Assembly (NCBI GenBank): GCA_045106055.1
Contig: JBGCED010000138.1
Span: 1 to 34,309 of the forward strand
Direction: 5' to 3'
DNA: 34,309 nucleotides
From: JBGCED01 sp045106055
GTDB taxonomy: Bacteria > Pseudomonadota > Alphaproteobacteria > CBDDJK01
The translations under genes were made by a program, and so were the position numbers. The notes under the pieces are model-generated. The model had not been told where the DNA came from. It was given only the letters and a program-made list of their open reading frames with translations, and made no database searches. Positions 1-7,653 of this stretch are shown here, one piece after another; position 1 is the first letter of the stretch, and every line of letters starts with the position of its first letter.

Positions 1-308
1 GCTACTTGTGCAAAAGGCTGATTTAAGATCATCCGCAAAACGGGGCGACCAAAATAAATTTCAATATCGCGGCCATTTACGGTAACGCTGCCTTTGCCAG
101 GCTTGATCCATACCCGCGCGATGGCGTTTTTGCGCCGTCCCGTTGAATAAGCGCGCCCTTGTGCATCAATTTTTTTAACCCGCACGCCAGCATCCGCATT
201 ATTTGCTTCAACTTGCTTTTTTACAACAGACATTGAAGCCAAATTTTCAAGTCCTTTTTTTGAATCCAAGCGGGGTTCTTCGGTCATATTGGTTGGTTCT
301 TGTGACAT
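1..308 (-). CDS. rpsI: 30S ribosomal protein S9 (3' end cut by window edge)
   Basis: This encodes ribosomal protein S9 of the small subunit, whose basic C-terminal tail reaches the P-site tRNA. The visible N-terminal part reads MSQEPTNMTEEPRLDS and continues into the S9 core, with YSTGRRKNAIARVWIKPG and VNGRDIEIYFGRP, both diagnostic. The last roughly 60 residues, including the tail, lie outside the window. The start ATG falls one base after the rplM stop codon, so the two genes form the usual rplM-rpsI operon and are probably translationally coupled. The acidic N-terminal extension before the core is common in alphaproteobacterial S9. Identification is secure. Confidence 0.96.
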   Translation of the reverse strand, partial: MSQEPTNMTEEPRLDSKKGLENLASMSVVKKQVEANNADAGVRVKKIDAQGRAYSTGRRKNAIARVWIKPGKGSVTVNGRDIEIYFGRPVLRMILNQPFAQV

Positions 309-309
309 A

Positions 310-774
310 TTATGCACCTCGTTTGTTTTTTGAATTGCGCACTGCCAAATCAAGCTTTACTGGCTGCTGTGCTTCATGCTTGTGATCGCCGCCTGTGACA
401 ACGCGTAGATTGCTCATTTGTTGGCGGCCAAGCGGCCCCCTTGGCACCATGCGCTCAACCGCTTTGATGATCACCCGCTCTGGATGAGAGCCACCAAGCA
501 ATTTTGCTGCGGTGCGGCTTTTAATGCCGCCTGGATGACCTGTATGCCAGTAATAGGTTTTATTATTAAGCTTATTGCCCGTCAGTTTGACGCGCTCCGC
601 ATTGATAATAATCACATTATCACCGCAATCCACATGTGGGGTAAAAATTGCTTTATGTTTGCCGCGTAAAATCTTTGCGACCTCGCTTGCCAAACGCCCA
701 AGCACCATGCCATCTGCGTCAATTTCAACCCATGTTTTTTGAACATCGGCTGGTTTCATTACAAAAGTTTTCAT
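310..774 (-). CDS. rplM: 50S ribosomal protein L13
   Basis: This encodes ribosomal protein L13, an early-assembly protein of the large subunit. The 154-residue product has the expected length and the family signatures VLGRLASEVAKILRGKH, HVDCGDNVIIINAE, YYWHTGHPGG and the C-terminal MVPRGPLGRQQMSNLRV block. The start MKTFVMKPADVQKTW matches alphaproteobacterial L13 proteins. It is the first gene of the rplM-rpsI pair and is transcribed away from the djlA-like gene, so the 272 bases to its right hold its promoter. I could not fix a convincing -35/-10 pair there. Confidence 0.97.
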   Translation of the reverse strand: MKTFVMKPADVQKTWVEIDADGMVLGRLASEVAKILRGKHKAIFTPHVDCGDNVIIINAERVKLTGNKLNNKTYYWHTGHPGGIKSRTAAKLLGGSHPERVIIKAVERMVPRGPLGRQQMSNLRVVTGGDHKHEAQQPVKLDLAVRNSKNKRGA

Positions 775-930
775 CTTATGCCTATATTTATCTTTAAATG
801 ATTTCGTTCATTGAACTTTTAAGGTTTATTAAGTTTGATCCCTTTACGCCAAAGCCATTTAAGCGTCAAGTGAATAATAATAATAAATCAAGTTTATTTA
901 TTTTATCATTTAAAATCAATATTTTAATGT

Positions 931-952
931 ATGCGGTATTTTAATACCGCAT
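931..952. repeat. perfect 10-bp palindrome between rplM and djlA-like genes
   Basis: ATGCGGTATT and AATACCGCAT form a perfect inverted repeat separated by only two bases. It sits in the intergenic region shared by the divergent rplM and djlA-like genes. No T-tract follows on either strand, so a regulator site or a transcript hairpin is likelier than a terminator. No function can be assigned. Confidence 0.45.
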
Positions 953-982
953 TAATAAATGAGCGGAAACAGAAACCCGCCA

Positions 983-1004
983 GCGGCGTGTGAGCGGGAA
1001 AACA
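983..1004 (+). repeat. single copy of a dispersed GCGGCGTGTGAGCG element
   Basis: The 14-mer GCGGCGTGTGAGCG at 983-996 is identical to the core of the 22-base units tandemly repeated at 34050-34201, and is likewise followed by an A-rich tail. This shows that the element is dispersed in the genome and not peculiar to the phage-like module. It lies about 45 bases before the djlA-like start codon. Confidence 0.5.
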
Positions 1005-1046
1005 AAAAAGCTTTATTTTTAAGATGACATCTTTTAAATTGCCTTT

Positions 1047-1811
1047 ATGAGCATTTGGGGAAAAATTATTGGTGCAGCAGCGGGCATGGCGCTTGGCGGC
1101 CCGATCGGTATGTTGATTGGCGGCGTTGGCGGGCATTTTGTGGACCGCATGAAAGCCCAAGAAGCAAGCGAAGCGGGCGGTTCAAAGGATAATCGCGCAA
1201 AGCATATTGCCTTTACGATGGGCATTATTGTGCTTGGCGCAAAGATGGCGAAAGCCGATGGTCAGGTCACCAAGGACGAGGTTACCGCCTTTAAGCGTGT
1301 TTTTAAAATCCCAGAATCAGAAATGACGCAAGTGGGAATGCTGTTTGATCGCGCCAAAAAAGATGCATCTGGTTATGAGCCTTATGCAAATCAAATCGCA
1401 GCATTATTTCATGATGATCCTGAAATTCTGGAAGAATTATTATGGTGTCTTGCCCATATTGCAAAAGCAGATGGGGTGATGCATCCCAATGAGCTTGCCT
1501 TTTTGGAAAAAGTAGCGCGCATTTTTCATATTGATCAATATGCGTTTGAGCGCATCATGGCGCTGAATGATGAGCAGGATATGGCAATCAACCGCGATCA
1601 TGCAACCCCAGCGGATTATAAAATTCTGGGTGTGGATCAGGCAAGCGATTTTAAGACGATCAAGGCGGCCTATTTAAAATTGGCGCGCGATCATCACCCC
1701 GATCATTTAACTTCAAAAGGCATGCCCGAAGAATTTATTAAACAAGCCAATGACAAGATGGCAAGAATCAACGCTGCCTTTGATCGCGTTAAAAAGGCAA
1801 AAAACGGGTAA
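1047..1811 (+). CDS. djlA: DjlA-type co-chaperone (TerB-like domain plus C-terminal J domain)
   Basis: This is a predicted membrane-tethered J-domain protein that would stimulate DnaK ATPase activity. Of its 254 residues, about 5-35 are a Gly/Ala-rich hydrophobic segment (GMALGGPIGMLIGGVGGHF), like the unusual membrane anchor of DjlA. Residues about 45-170 are a helical TerB-like domain containing two 'KADG' acidic loops (AKADGQVTKDE and AKADGVMHPNE). Residues about 188-250 are the J domain, with the essential HPD at H217-P218-D219. The order anchor-TerB-J is that of DjlA. No good ribosome binding site is visible upstream of the chosen ATG. The amidase gene follows 11 bases later, suggesting co-transcription. 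Confidence 0.86.
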   Translation: MSIWGKIIGAAAGMALGGPIGMLIGGVGGHFVDRMKAQEASEAGGSKDNRAKHIAFTMGIIVLGAKMAKADGQVTKDEVTAFKRVFKIPESEMTQVGMLFDRAKKDASGYEPYANQIAALFHDDPEILEELLWCLAHIAKADGVMHPNELAFLEKVARIFHIDQYAFERIMALNDEQDMAINRDHATPADYKILGVDQASDFKTIKAAYLKLARDHHPDHLTSKGMPEEFIKQANDKMARINAAFDRVKKAKNG

Positions 1812-1822
1812 CATTTAAGGTA

Positions 1823-2512
1823 ATGATGTTTTCCCCCAATTATGATGCGCGCAAAGCGATCCCTATTGATTTTATTGTGATTCACGGAACATGGATGCAA
1901 AGCGCGAATGATGCGCTTTCAAGGCTGTGTGATCCTGAATCCAAGGTCTCTTGTCATTATTTTATTGATGAAATGGGGAATATTATACAGCTGGTGGATG
2001 ATCAATATCGTGCATGGCACGCAGGGATCAGCCATTGGCGCGGCATTACAGATATGAATGCGTGTTCTTTGGGGATTGAGCTTCAAAATAATGGCGATGC
2101 CCCTTATCAAGCCCAGCAAATTGATGCCTTAATTCAATTATGCAAAAAATTGCAAGCGCACTATAATATCCCCCATTCGGCGCTTTTGGGTCACAGCGAC
2201 ATTGCGCCTGATCGCAAGGATGATCCAGGTGTTTATTTTCCATGGGCGGCATTGGCAAAAAATAAGATAGGCATATTTCCAGATATGGATCAACTTAACC
2301 ACCACATAGAATCCCTGGGTGAGATGACGCCCGCTGCAATGAAAGACAGGCTGGATGATGATTTAACCCAGCTTGGCTATGATCCGCAGGCAAGGCAGCG
2401 TATTCACGCTTTTAAATCGCGTTATATGCCAGCCTCCGTCAATAATGATCCTTGCCCGACCGCACTTGTCATTGCAGGCGATCTGTTACGCAAGCAAGAT
2501 AGAGGTGGGTAA
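1823..2512 (+). CDS. N-acetylmuramoyl-L-alanine amidase (Amidase_2, AmpD/AmiD type)
   Basis: This is a zinc amidase that would cleave the bond between N-acetylmuramic acid and L-alanine in peptidoglycan fragments. H21 (in FIVIHGT), H124 (in GHSDIAPDRK) and D134 (in DDPG) match the three zinc ligands of the family, with the same 10-residue spacing between the second His and the Asp as in AmpD. The 229 residues exceed cytosolic AmpD. The extra C-terminal part (about 155-229) resembles the helical tail of AmiD-like enzymes. No signal peptide is visible, which favours a cytoplasmic recycling role. The start could be either of two adjacent ATG codons. It is spaced like an operon partner of the djlA-like gene. 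Confidence 0.88.
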   Translation: MMFSPNYDARKAIPIDFIVIHGTWMQSANDALSRLCDPESKVSCHYFIDEMGNIIQLVDDQYRAWHAGISHWRGITDMNACSLGIELQNNGDAPYQAQQIDALIQLCKKLQAHYNIPHSALLGHSDIAPDRKDDPGVYFPWAALAKNKIGIFPDMDQLNHHIESLGEMTPAAMKDRLDDDLTQLGYDPQARQRIHAFKSRYMPASVNNDPCPTALVIAGDLLRKQDRGG

Positions 2513-2591
2513 GGCTTAGGGTGTTTTGCTTAAATACATGCACTTACGCCCGCCCAGTGATAATAATCCAAGCGATCATAAATGCGTGTGT

Positions 2592-2810
2592 TTACATCCA
2601 AGAACGATCATAATGAAGGGTAAAAGGCACATATAAAATGCTATTGCCTTGCGGGTTATACGGCGCGCCATCCGATTGACTTGAACCATTATGTGATTTT
2701 GTAACAATGTTCGAGTAATTTGACGCTTGATGATCCACGGCAATAAATAAGCCAACAAGAAACATCATAATAAACGCAAGGATAATTGGAATTAAAAATT
2801 CATACTTCAT
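2592..2810 (-). CDS. small single-pass membrane protein, unknown function
   Basis: This 72-residue product has one strong N-terminal membrane segment (about residues 5-25, LIPIILAFIMMFLVGLFIAV) followed by a polar Asn/Ser-rich tail ending in HYDRSWM. On the minus strand AGGAG lies six bases before the ATG, a good ribosome binding site, which is the main reason for calling it real. I do not recognise the family. It is an isolated gene facing the amidase gene, and its promoter would lie in the AT-rich region to the right. Confidence 0.5.
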   Translation of the reverse strand: MKYEFLIPIILAFIMMFLVGLFIAVDHQASNYSNIVTKSHNGSSQSDGAPYNPQGNSILYVPFTLHYDRSWM

Positions 2811-2986
2811 GGCTAGCTCCTAATGAAAAGCAAGCCCCACATTGACCTAACATTAAAAAACCATTTAAATTAAGCGTTTTTATTTTTTAATGCTAAGCTA
2901 ATTATTAAATTACACCATGATCGGTTTTATTACAGTGTTGACAGTCACAGCATCACAGCCGCAATATTATTATAGACAGGATCATA

Positions 2987-3015
2987 TTGACAGAACGCGG
3001 TTTTGCGTGTAACCT
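2987..3015 (+). promoter_or_regulatory. candidate sigma-70 promoter
   Basis: A consensus -35 TTGACA is followed after 17 bases by a weak -10 TAACCT. Transcription would begin near 3022 and run towards the 570-residue protein, but would first meet the hairpin at 3038-3062. Confidence 0.3.
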
Positions 3016-3037
3016 TTATTCATAGTCAGAAGACGCA

Positions 3038-3062
3038 CAAAACCCTTAATTGGGTGTTTTTG
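3038..3062 (+). terminator. terminator-like hairpin in leader region
   Basis: CAAAACCC pairs with GGGT(G)TTTTG around a TTAATT loop, with one bulged G. Five T residues lie in the 3' arm. It could be a weak intrinsic terminator or attenuator about 150 bases upstream of the 570-residue protein gene. Confidence 0.3.
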
Positions 3063-3211
3063 AATATTATGTGCTTTAGGCATAATTCTTGCTTTGTTTC
3101 ATCATAAGTCAGGAATCATCCCATATTAAGCACGCTTTTAGAAAATTCAAAAACAGTTCCAATTAAAAAAAGCGCCAAAATAAAAGGGATTCAGAAGGAG
3201 ACCTAAGATAA

Positions 3212-4924
3212 ATGGCAATATCATCCAGTTTTTATACCCCAACGGTGCTTGGGCGCCAAACAGGCACAACCACAAGCGAAGCCACCGTTGTATCTTTGTT
3301 GAAATATTCAAGGTCAGGGGGCGGCACAAGCGCAACTTCTGGTGTGCAATCGCTGCAAAACACCTTGAATCAGATGGATCAGCTTGCATCACGCCAACGC
3401 ATTATGGCGGGGGCGATTGACCGTATTCGCGGGGTTGCAAGCGGTGAAATTGAACCTGAAGCAGATTGGGAAATGACAGGCGGGTATTTGACGCAAACTG
3501 GCGTTCCCTTTAAATTGGAAGTGGATGATGCAGGGGCGGTGATTATCACCCCGCAATCTGATTTGATCGCAACCATGCCCTCCAGCCGTCAGGCAAAAAT
3601 GACCGAAAGCTTGCAGCGTTTGGACGAAGTGCGCGCACTTTATGATGAAGAGGCAACCCGTGAAACGCTGCGCGATACGCTGCATTATGCCATGATCCGC
3701 ATTACTGAAATGGAAAATTACGCCCCTGCACGCGATGATTGGGAACTTGAATTTCAATCGCGAAAAACCATGGGGCGTCCGATGATGGTCGGGCTGAATA
3801 GCGATGGTAATTTGGATGTGTTTGATCAGCAAGAAACCAATTTTAACTATATTGAAAATCTTGATGATCGCACAAAATTGCAAGTTGCAATGAATGATTT
3901 ATTGGCGATCTTCACGGATTTAAACAGCACGCCCAGACAAGATGATTTAACCAGAGTGACCACCACCAACAATCAAAATGACAATAGAAATGAAGTGCTA
4001 ACGGGCATTAATTCCGAAGGGCAGGCATATAAAAAGACCACGGATTCTTCTGTGGTTGTTGGGGATACCGATACCACCACCACAACCACGGTTGCAACCG
4101 CCACCACCTATACCAATCCAGATGATGTGCCTGATGTTAAGGAAGATAATGATGCATCAGATGGCAAAACAACCACCATAGTGGTTGATCCAGATACAGG
4201 CAACACGATCGTAACCACGACCAGCATCAGCGCAAGTTCCGTTTCAAACCCAGAAGATGATGGCGGCGAAGATGCGGGCGATGCCTTTGAATCAGAAACC
4301 GTTACAACCGTTGCCAGAACCACCGATGATGAGAATATACAAACAACGGCAATTACAACTGCGGTCACCATGACTGCAAGCCAGCTTAGCGATTTACCCG
4401 AAGCCGAAGAAGATACGGATTCTAGGAAAACTGAAATTAGCTTTGATGAGGATACGGGACAATATAAAATGGTGGTCACCACCACCGAATTATCAACATT
4501 GCCCGTTAAAAGCGAAGTCGCATCTGCAACCGAATTATGGCAATATACGGCGATTGGAAAGCGTTCCTCGGGTGAAGATTTTTTCTTGGATTTGGATGAT
4601 GCTGGCGAAGTGGTGGTGCGCAGCAATACATCGCAAATTCAAACGACTTCTATTTTGCCAAGCTATTTACAAACGGATGCGGAAACTGAATTTCATGTTG
4701 TGCCTGAATATTTGCGCTATGCGGGGAATTATGATTTTTATGATGCTTCATGGGAAGAAGAGGCAATGAATCTTTATGCCCAAAAAATTCCTTTTTACCT
4801 TGATACAGCAGGCGCGCAGCCTAAGGTCAAAGAGCTTGATTTTAGCAGCATCATGCTGGAGGATATTTTATCTTCTTCGCGTGCTGATCAGCTGCTGCAA
4901 GCGCGCATCAGCCTGTTAATATAG
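3212..4924 (+). CDS. Thr/Asp-rich 570-residue protein, unknown function
   Basis: I do not recognise this family. The N-terminus (MAISSSFYTPTVLGRQTGTT) has no signal peptide. Residues about 45-240 are helical and charged. Residues about 245-400 are low complexity, dominated by Thr runs and Asp/Glu clusters such as DTDTTTTTTVATATTYT and DDGGEDAGDAFESE. Residues about 420-570 return to a folded-looking domain that repeats features of the N-terminal one: both contain an 'LD(S/D)(D)G..V' type strand pair. AAGGAG 11 bases upstream supports the start. The composition (few Cys, acidic, Thr-rich linker) would suit an exported or surface protein, but that is inference. The GNAT gene follows 10 bases after the stop. 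Confidence 0.8.
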   Translation: MAISSSFYTPTVLGRQTGTTTSEATVVSLLKYSRSGGGTSATSGVQSLQNTLNQMDQLASRQRIMAGAIDRIRGVASGEIEPEADWEMTGGYLTQTGVPFKLEVDDAGAVIITPQSDLIATMPSSRQAKMTESLQRLDEVRALYDEEATRETLRDTLHYAMIRITEMENYAPARDDWELEFQSRKTMGRPMMVGLNSDGNLDVFDQQETNFNYIENLDDRTKLQVAMNDLLAIFTDLNSTPRQDDLTRVTTTNNQNDNRNEVLTGINSEGQAYKKTTDSSVVVGDTDTTTTTTVATATTYTNPDDVPDVKEDNDASDGKTTTIVVDPDTGNTIVTTTSISASSVSNPEDDGGEDAGDAFESETVTTVARTTDDENIQTTAITTAVTMTASQLSDLPEAEEDTDSRKTEISFDEDTGQYKMVVTTTELSTLPVKSEVASATELWQYTAIGKRSSGEDFFLDLDDAGEVVVRSNTSQIQTTSILPSYLQTDAETEFHVVPEYLRYAGNYDFYDASWEEEAMNLYAQKIPFYLDTAGAQPKVKELDFSSIMLEDILSSSRADQLLQARISLLI

Positions 4925-4934
4925 GGCTGTTTTA

Positions 4935-5654
4935 ATGTTGAGGTTGGGCGAAATTGTTCCAAATTTTAAAGCACCGCCTTATCCAAACATTGCCGCTTTA
5001 GATGGAAAATTTGTGACGCTTGTGCCATTAAGCGCAAAAAATCACGCCGCCGCCCTTTATAAAGCTTTTGGGCATGATAAACATCATGAAAATTGGATTT
5101 ATTTGCCTTATGGTCCTTTTGACAATGCGCAAGCCTATCAAGCATGGGTTGAGCGTGCAAACCATGATCTAAAGGCTGTATTTTTTGCAATTATTCCCAA
5201 AGATCAACAACACCCAACAGGCGTTTCCAGCTATTTACGGATTGTTCCCCAAGAAGCCAGAATAGAAATTGGGCATCTGCATTTCTCTGCCAGCTTGCAA
5301 AAAACCACCGCAGCAACCGAAACCATATTTTTGATGATTGAATGGGCATTTCAAGCGGGCTATCGGCGGGTGGAATGGAAATGCAATGCGCTTAATCTTG
5401 CTTCGCGCAAGGCAGCGCAGCGGCTGGGCTTTTCTTATGAAGGGACATTTCGCCAAATGACCGTTCAAAAAGGGTGCAACCGCGATACGGCATGGTTTGC
5501 AATCATTGACAAAGAATGGAACGCCTTAAAAGCATGCTATCAAGCCTATTTTGATACAAATAATTTTGATGGGCAGGGCAAAGAAAAGTCATCGCTTCGC
5601 TTAAAAACACGCCCTTTGCTTTATCGGCTTGATGATTTTGATAAAATTGGCTAG
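4935..5654 (+). CDS. GNAT-family N-acetyltransferase (RimJ/RimL type)
   Basis: This is a predicted acetyl-CoA-dependent N-acetyltransferase. The 239-residue product opens with a variable region, then has LDGKFVTLVPLSAKNHAAAL, the usual first strand and helix of RimJ/RimL-like enzymes. The acetyl-CoA core occupies about residues 80-185, with EIGHLHFSASLQ and the late motif NLASRKAAQRLGFSYEGTFR, where the 'N.AS..aa.klGF..eG' pattern is diagnostic. The substrate cannot be inferred. It follows the Thr/Asp-rich gene after 10 bases and probably shares its transcript. The last 45 residues are polar and variable. Confidence 0.85.
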   Translation: MLRLGEIVPNFKAPPYPNIAALDGKFVTLVPLSAKNHAAALYKAFGHDKHHENWIYLPYGPFDNAQAYQAWVERANHDLKAVFFAIIPKDQQHPTGVSSYLRIVPQEARIEIGHLHFSASLQKTTAATETIFLMIEWAFQAGYRRVEWKCNALNLASRKAAQRLGFSYEGTFRQMTVQKGCNRDTAWFAIIDKEWNALKACYQAYFDTNNFDGQGKEKSSLRLKTRPLLYRLDDFDKIG

Positions 5655-5671
5655 TCACCCCCTTAAAAATG

Positions 5672-5708
5672 ATATAGAACACTGAAATAGCATCGTAAAA
5701 TTCTATAT
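5672..5708. repeat. inverted repeat flanking a promoter
   Basis: ATATAGAA (5672-5679) and TTCTATAT (5701-5708) form a perfect 8-bp inverted repeat with a 21-base spacer. The right arm overlaps the -10 element of the promoter at 5682-5711, so this is a plausible operator. Confidence 0.4.
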
Positions 5709-5711
5709 AAT
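5682..5711 (+). promoter_or_regulatory. promoter for proline-rich membrane protein gene
   Basis: CTGAAA (4 of 6 matches to -35) is followed after 18 bases by a perfect -10 TATAAT at 5706-5711. Initiation would fall near 5718, giving a very short leader before the start at 5740. Confidence 0.5.
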
Positions 5712-5739
5712 AGATTATGATACAATGAATAGGGTCAAG

Positions 5740-7644
5740 ATGAATCAAGCTGTTCACGCTTATTGGTTACAAATTCGCCGCAAGGATGAGTGGCGCAATA
5801 TAGAGCCGCGCGAATTTATCGAGGCGGATGGCACGACAAATGCTGGCGGCAATGAAGTGTTTGATCTGTTAAGCCAGCTGTTGCAACAGGGGAATTTTGA
5901 TGAATTGCGCCTAACGCGCGGCACCAGAGAGCCAAATGGCGAGGTGCATTATAGCTTGATGGCAAGCTTTGCGCCTGGGAAAATATTAAGCTTAGACCCG
6001 ATGATTCGGGATATGATTTTTAATATACAGGGCGCAAGCCAGCCCCCGCCTTCGCCTTCGGTTCAGCCTGCTGCGCCCCCTGTTTCGCAGCCACCACCCG
6101 AAACACACACAGCCCAGACACACGCACTCACAGAATCACATGATTCCCATCATTTTGCTTCCAACCATTTTGACATTGGTGCGCCCGACACTGATGCGCC
6201 CGACACTGGTGCGCCCGACACTGATGCGCCCGAACCCAATTACCAAGACCATGATTATAATGATAATGATTACCACCATGAGTGGGATACACATCATGAG
6301 CCTGCGCATGATTCGCGCGGAACAGATATGTTTGGCGATCCCAAGCCCAGCCGCGCATCAATTTGGGGCAGGATGGGGCTGTTTGTTGGGTTTGTGCTGG
6401 TGCTGTTGGTGGGCTTATTCGTGCTGGTGTGGCAAATAAAGGATGATCTGCCCTTTATGGGGCAGATTGAATCGATGATCACTGGGTTTCAAACACAGGA
6501 AAATGACAGCGAAGGTTCGCCCATGTCAGATCATAATAATGCAAATGGCACTGATCATAAGGCAAATGATCATCAGGCAATCGCCGCTTTACCCGCTGCA
6601 AATGATCAAGCAGGATCGCTTGAACCCCCGCTTGAATCGTCACTTCAGCCACTAAACCAAGCGGCAATTGATGCGATGCAGCCCGTCCCAACCTTGCCTG
6701 AACTGCCCACACAATCTGTTGATGAAATGGTGGCGATTGCCCCGCTTGAACCGCGTGATGCCCCGCAGCCTGATTCATTGATGATTAATTCTGCGGTTAC
6801 GCCCGCACCGCTACTGCCCGCAACGATTATACCCGCCCCCATTACTTCTGCGCCTATTGCTTCTGCGCCTATTGCTTCTGCCCCCAGCATGGATTCAAAT
6901 ATTATGGATTCAAATATTGAGGTTATGGGCGGAGATAATCCCCCCTTCCCCCCCCCTTTATTGCCGCCAGAAGCGCGCAATCCATTGCCTTTGGCATCAG
7001 AAATTATGGTGAAAACCCCGCTTAATCCGCAAGATGAACCGCCAGAAGATATGCGCGAAGCACGCCCAATTTCGCCTGCCCCCGAATCACAGCCAGATTC
7101 CCAGCTTGCAAACCTAACCCCGCCGCCATTGCCTGGGGGCAGCTTGAATTTAAGCGAATATAGAACGCTGATGAATGCCTTTACATGGGAAGATACCGTG
7201 ACTTTGGCGCAGCCTCGCATTGAATATTGCAAAGAGCTGGATCAGCAATTTACAGTGTGTAAGCTGATGGAAAATTCTTGGTTTACGGACAGCTCGGCAA
7301 TCGTTGCGCAATTTGATAAATTTAATGGGAATCGGCTGATTTCGCTGCAAGTTTACGGGATGGCAGTTGAGGGGGCAACCGCACTTAAAGATCAATTTGA
7401 AATGATAGTGAAGCAAATTCGCGGTAAATTACCAGCAGAACAAGCTGGATTTGATACAAGGCGCGAAACCACAGGCACAGAATTTTTTAATAATTTACGC
7501 AGTGAAGACACAAAAAATGCTTTTTTCAGCTATTGGCCTGACAATAATGGTCAATTCCCCGTCTTTGTTTACGCTAAAATATCGCCCTTATCTGCCAATT
7601 CTGGCTATTACCATATTTTAATCGGCAAGCCAAAGCCACGATAA
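5740..7644 (+). CDS. proline-rich single-pass membrane protein with conserved ends
   Basis: This family is not recognised. The start at 5740 is preferred over an in-frame ATG 15 bases earlier because AGGG lies five bases upstream. The 634-residue product has an N-terminal folded domain (about 1-95, with EFIEADGTTNAGGNEVFDLL and LRLTRGTREPNGEVHYSLMA). A Pro/Asp/His-rich linker follows, carrying 15-base tandem repeats. One membrane helix is near residues 212-233 (GLFVGFVLVLLVGLFVLVWQ). Next comes a long Pro/Ala-rich region (about 240-465), then a C-terminal domain (about 470-634) with two Cys (YCKELDQQFTVCKLM). The topology would place the N-domain in the cytosol and the C-domain in the periplasm. 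The role is unknown. Confidence 0.8.
   Translation: MNQAVHAYWLQIRRKDEWRNIEPREFIEADGTTNAGGNEVFDLLSQLLQQGNFDELRLTRGTREPNGEVHYSLMASFAPGKILSLDPMIRDMIFNIQGASQPPPSPSVQPAAPPVSQPPPETHTAQTHALTESHDSHHFASNHFDIGAPDTDAPDTGAPDTDAPEPNYQDHDYNDNDYHHEWDTHHEPAHDSRGTDMFGDPKPSRASIWGRMGLFVGFVLVLLVGLFVLVWQIKDDLPFMGQIESMITGFQTQENDSEGSPMSDHNNANGTDHKANDHQAIAALPAANDQAGSLEPPLESSLQPLNQAAIDAMQPVPTLPELPTQSVDEMVAIAPLEPRDAPQPDSLMINSAVTPAPLLPATIIPAPITSAPIASAPIASAPSMDSNIMDSNIEVMGGDNPPFPPPLLPPEARNPLPLASEIMVKTPLNPQDEPPEDMREARPISPAPESQPDSQLANLTPPPLPGGSLNLSEYRTLMNAFTWEDTVTLAQPRIEYCKELDQQFTVCKLMENSWFTDSSAIVAQFDKFNGNRLISLQVYGMAVEGATALKDQFEMIVKQIRGKLPAEQAGFDTRRETTGTEFFNNLRSEDTKNAFFSYWPDNNGQFPVFVYAKISPLSANSGYYHILIGKPKPR
6178..6237 (+). 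repeat. in-frame 15-base tandem repeat (four units)
   Basis: Four consecutive 15-base units G(G/A)TGCGCCCGACACT encode (G/D)APDT pentapeptides in the cytoplasmic-side linker; the fourth unit is divergent. G and A alternate at the second base, so the true period may be 30. A second short 15-base repeat encoding IASAP lies at about 6841-6890 in the same gene. Confidence 0.8.
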
Positions 7645-7653
7645 TATAATGAA

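Larger units (their letters stand above)
2811..3211. other. 401-base non-coding region with divergent promoters
   Basis: This AT-rich stretch separates the leftward small membrane protein from the rightward 570-residue protein. It has no credible reading frame. It contains two TTGACA hexamers (2938-2943 and 2987-2992). The second is followed after 17 bases by TAACCT at 3010-3015, a weak -10. A hairpin with a T-run at 3038-3062 follows, and AAGGAG at 3195-3200 serves the next gene. Confidence 0.5.

Noticed and set aside
3389..3883. 164-residue minus-strand open frame
   Set aside because: It lies wholly antisense to a well-supported gene, and no motif or ribosome binding site supports it.
4108..4626. 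172-residue minus-strand open frame
   Set aside because: It is antisense to the Thr/Asp-rich linker and arises from its low-complexity codons.
6645..7232. 195-residue minus-strand open frame rich in Gly/Ser/Ala
   Set aside because: It is antisense to the Pro/Ala-rich linker of the membrane protein; its composition simply mirrors the codon bias there, and it has no ribosome binding site or family motif.
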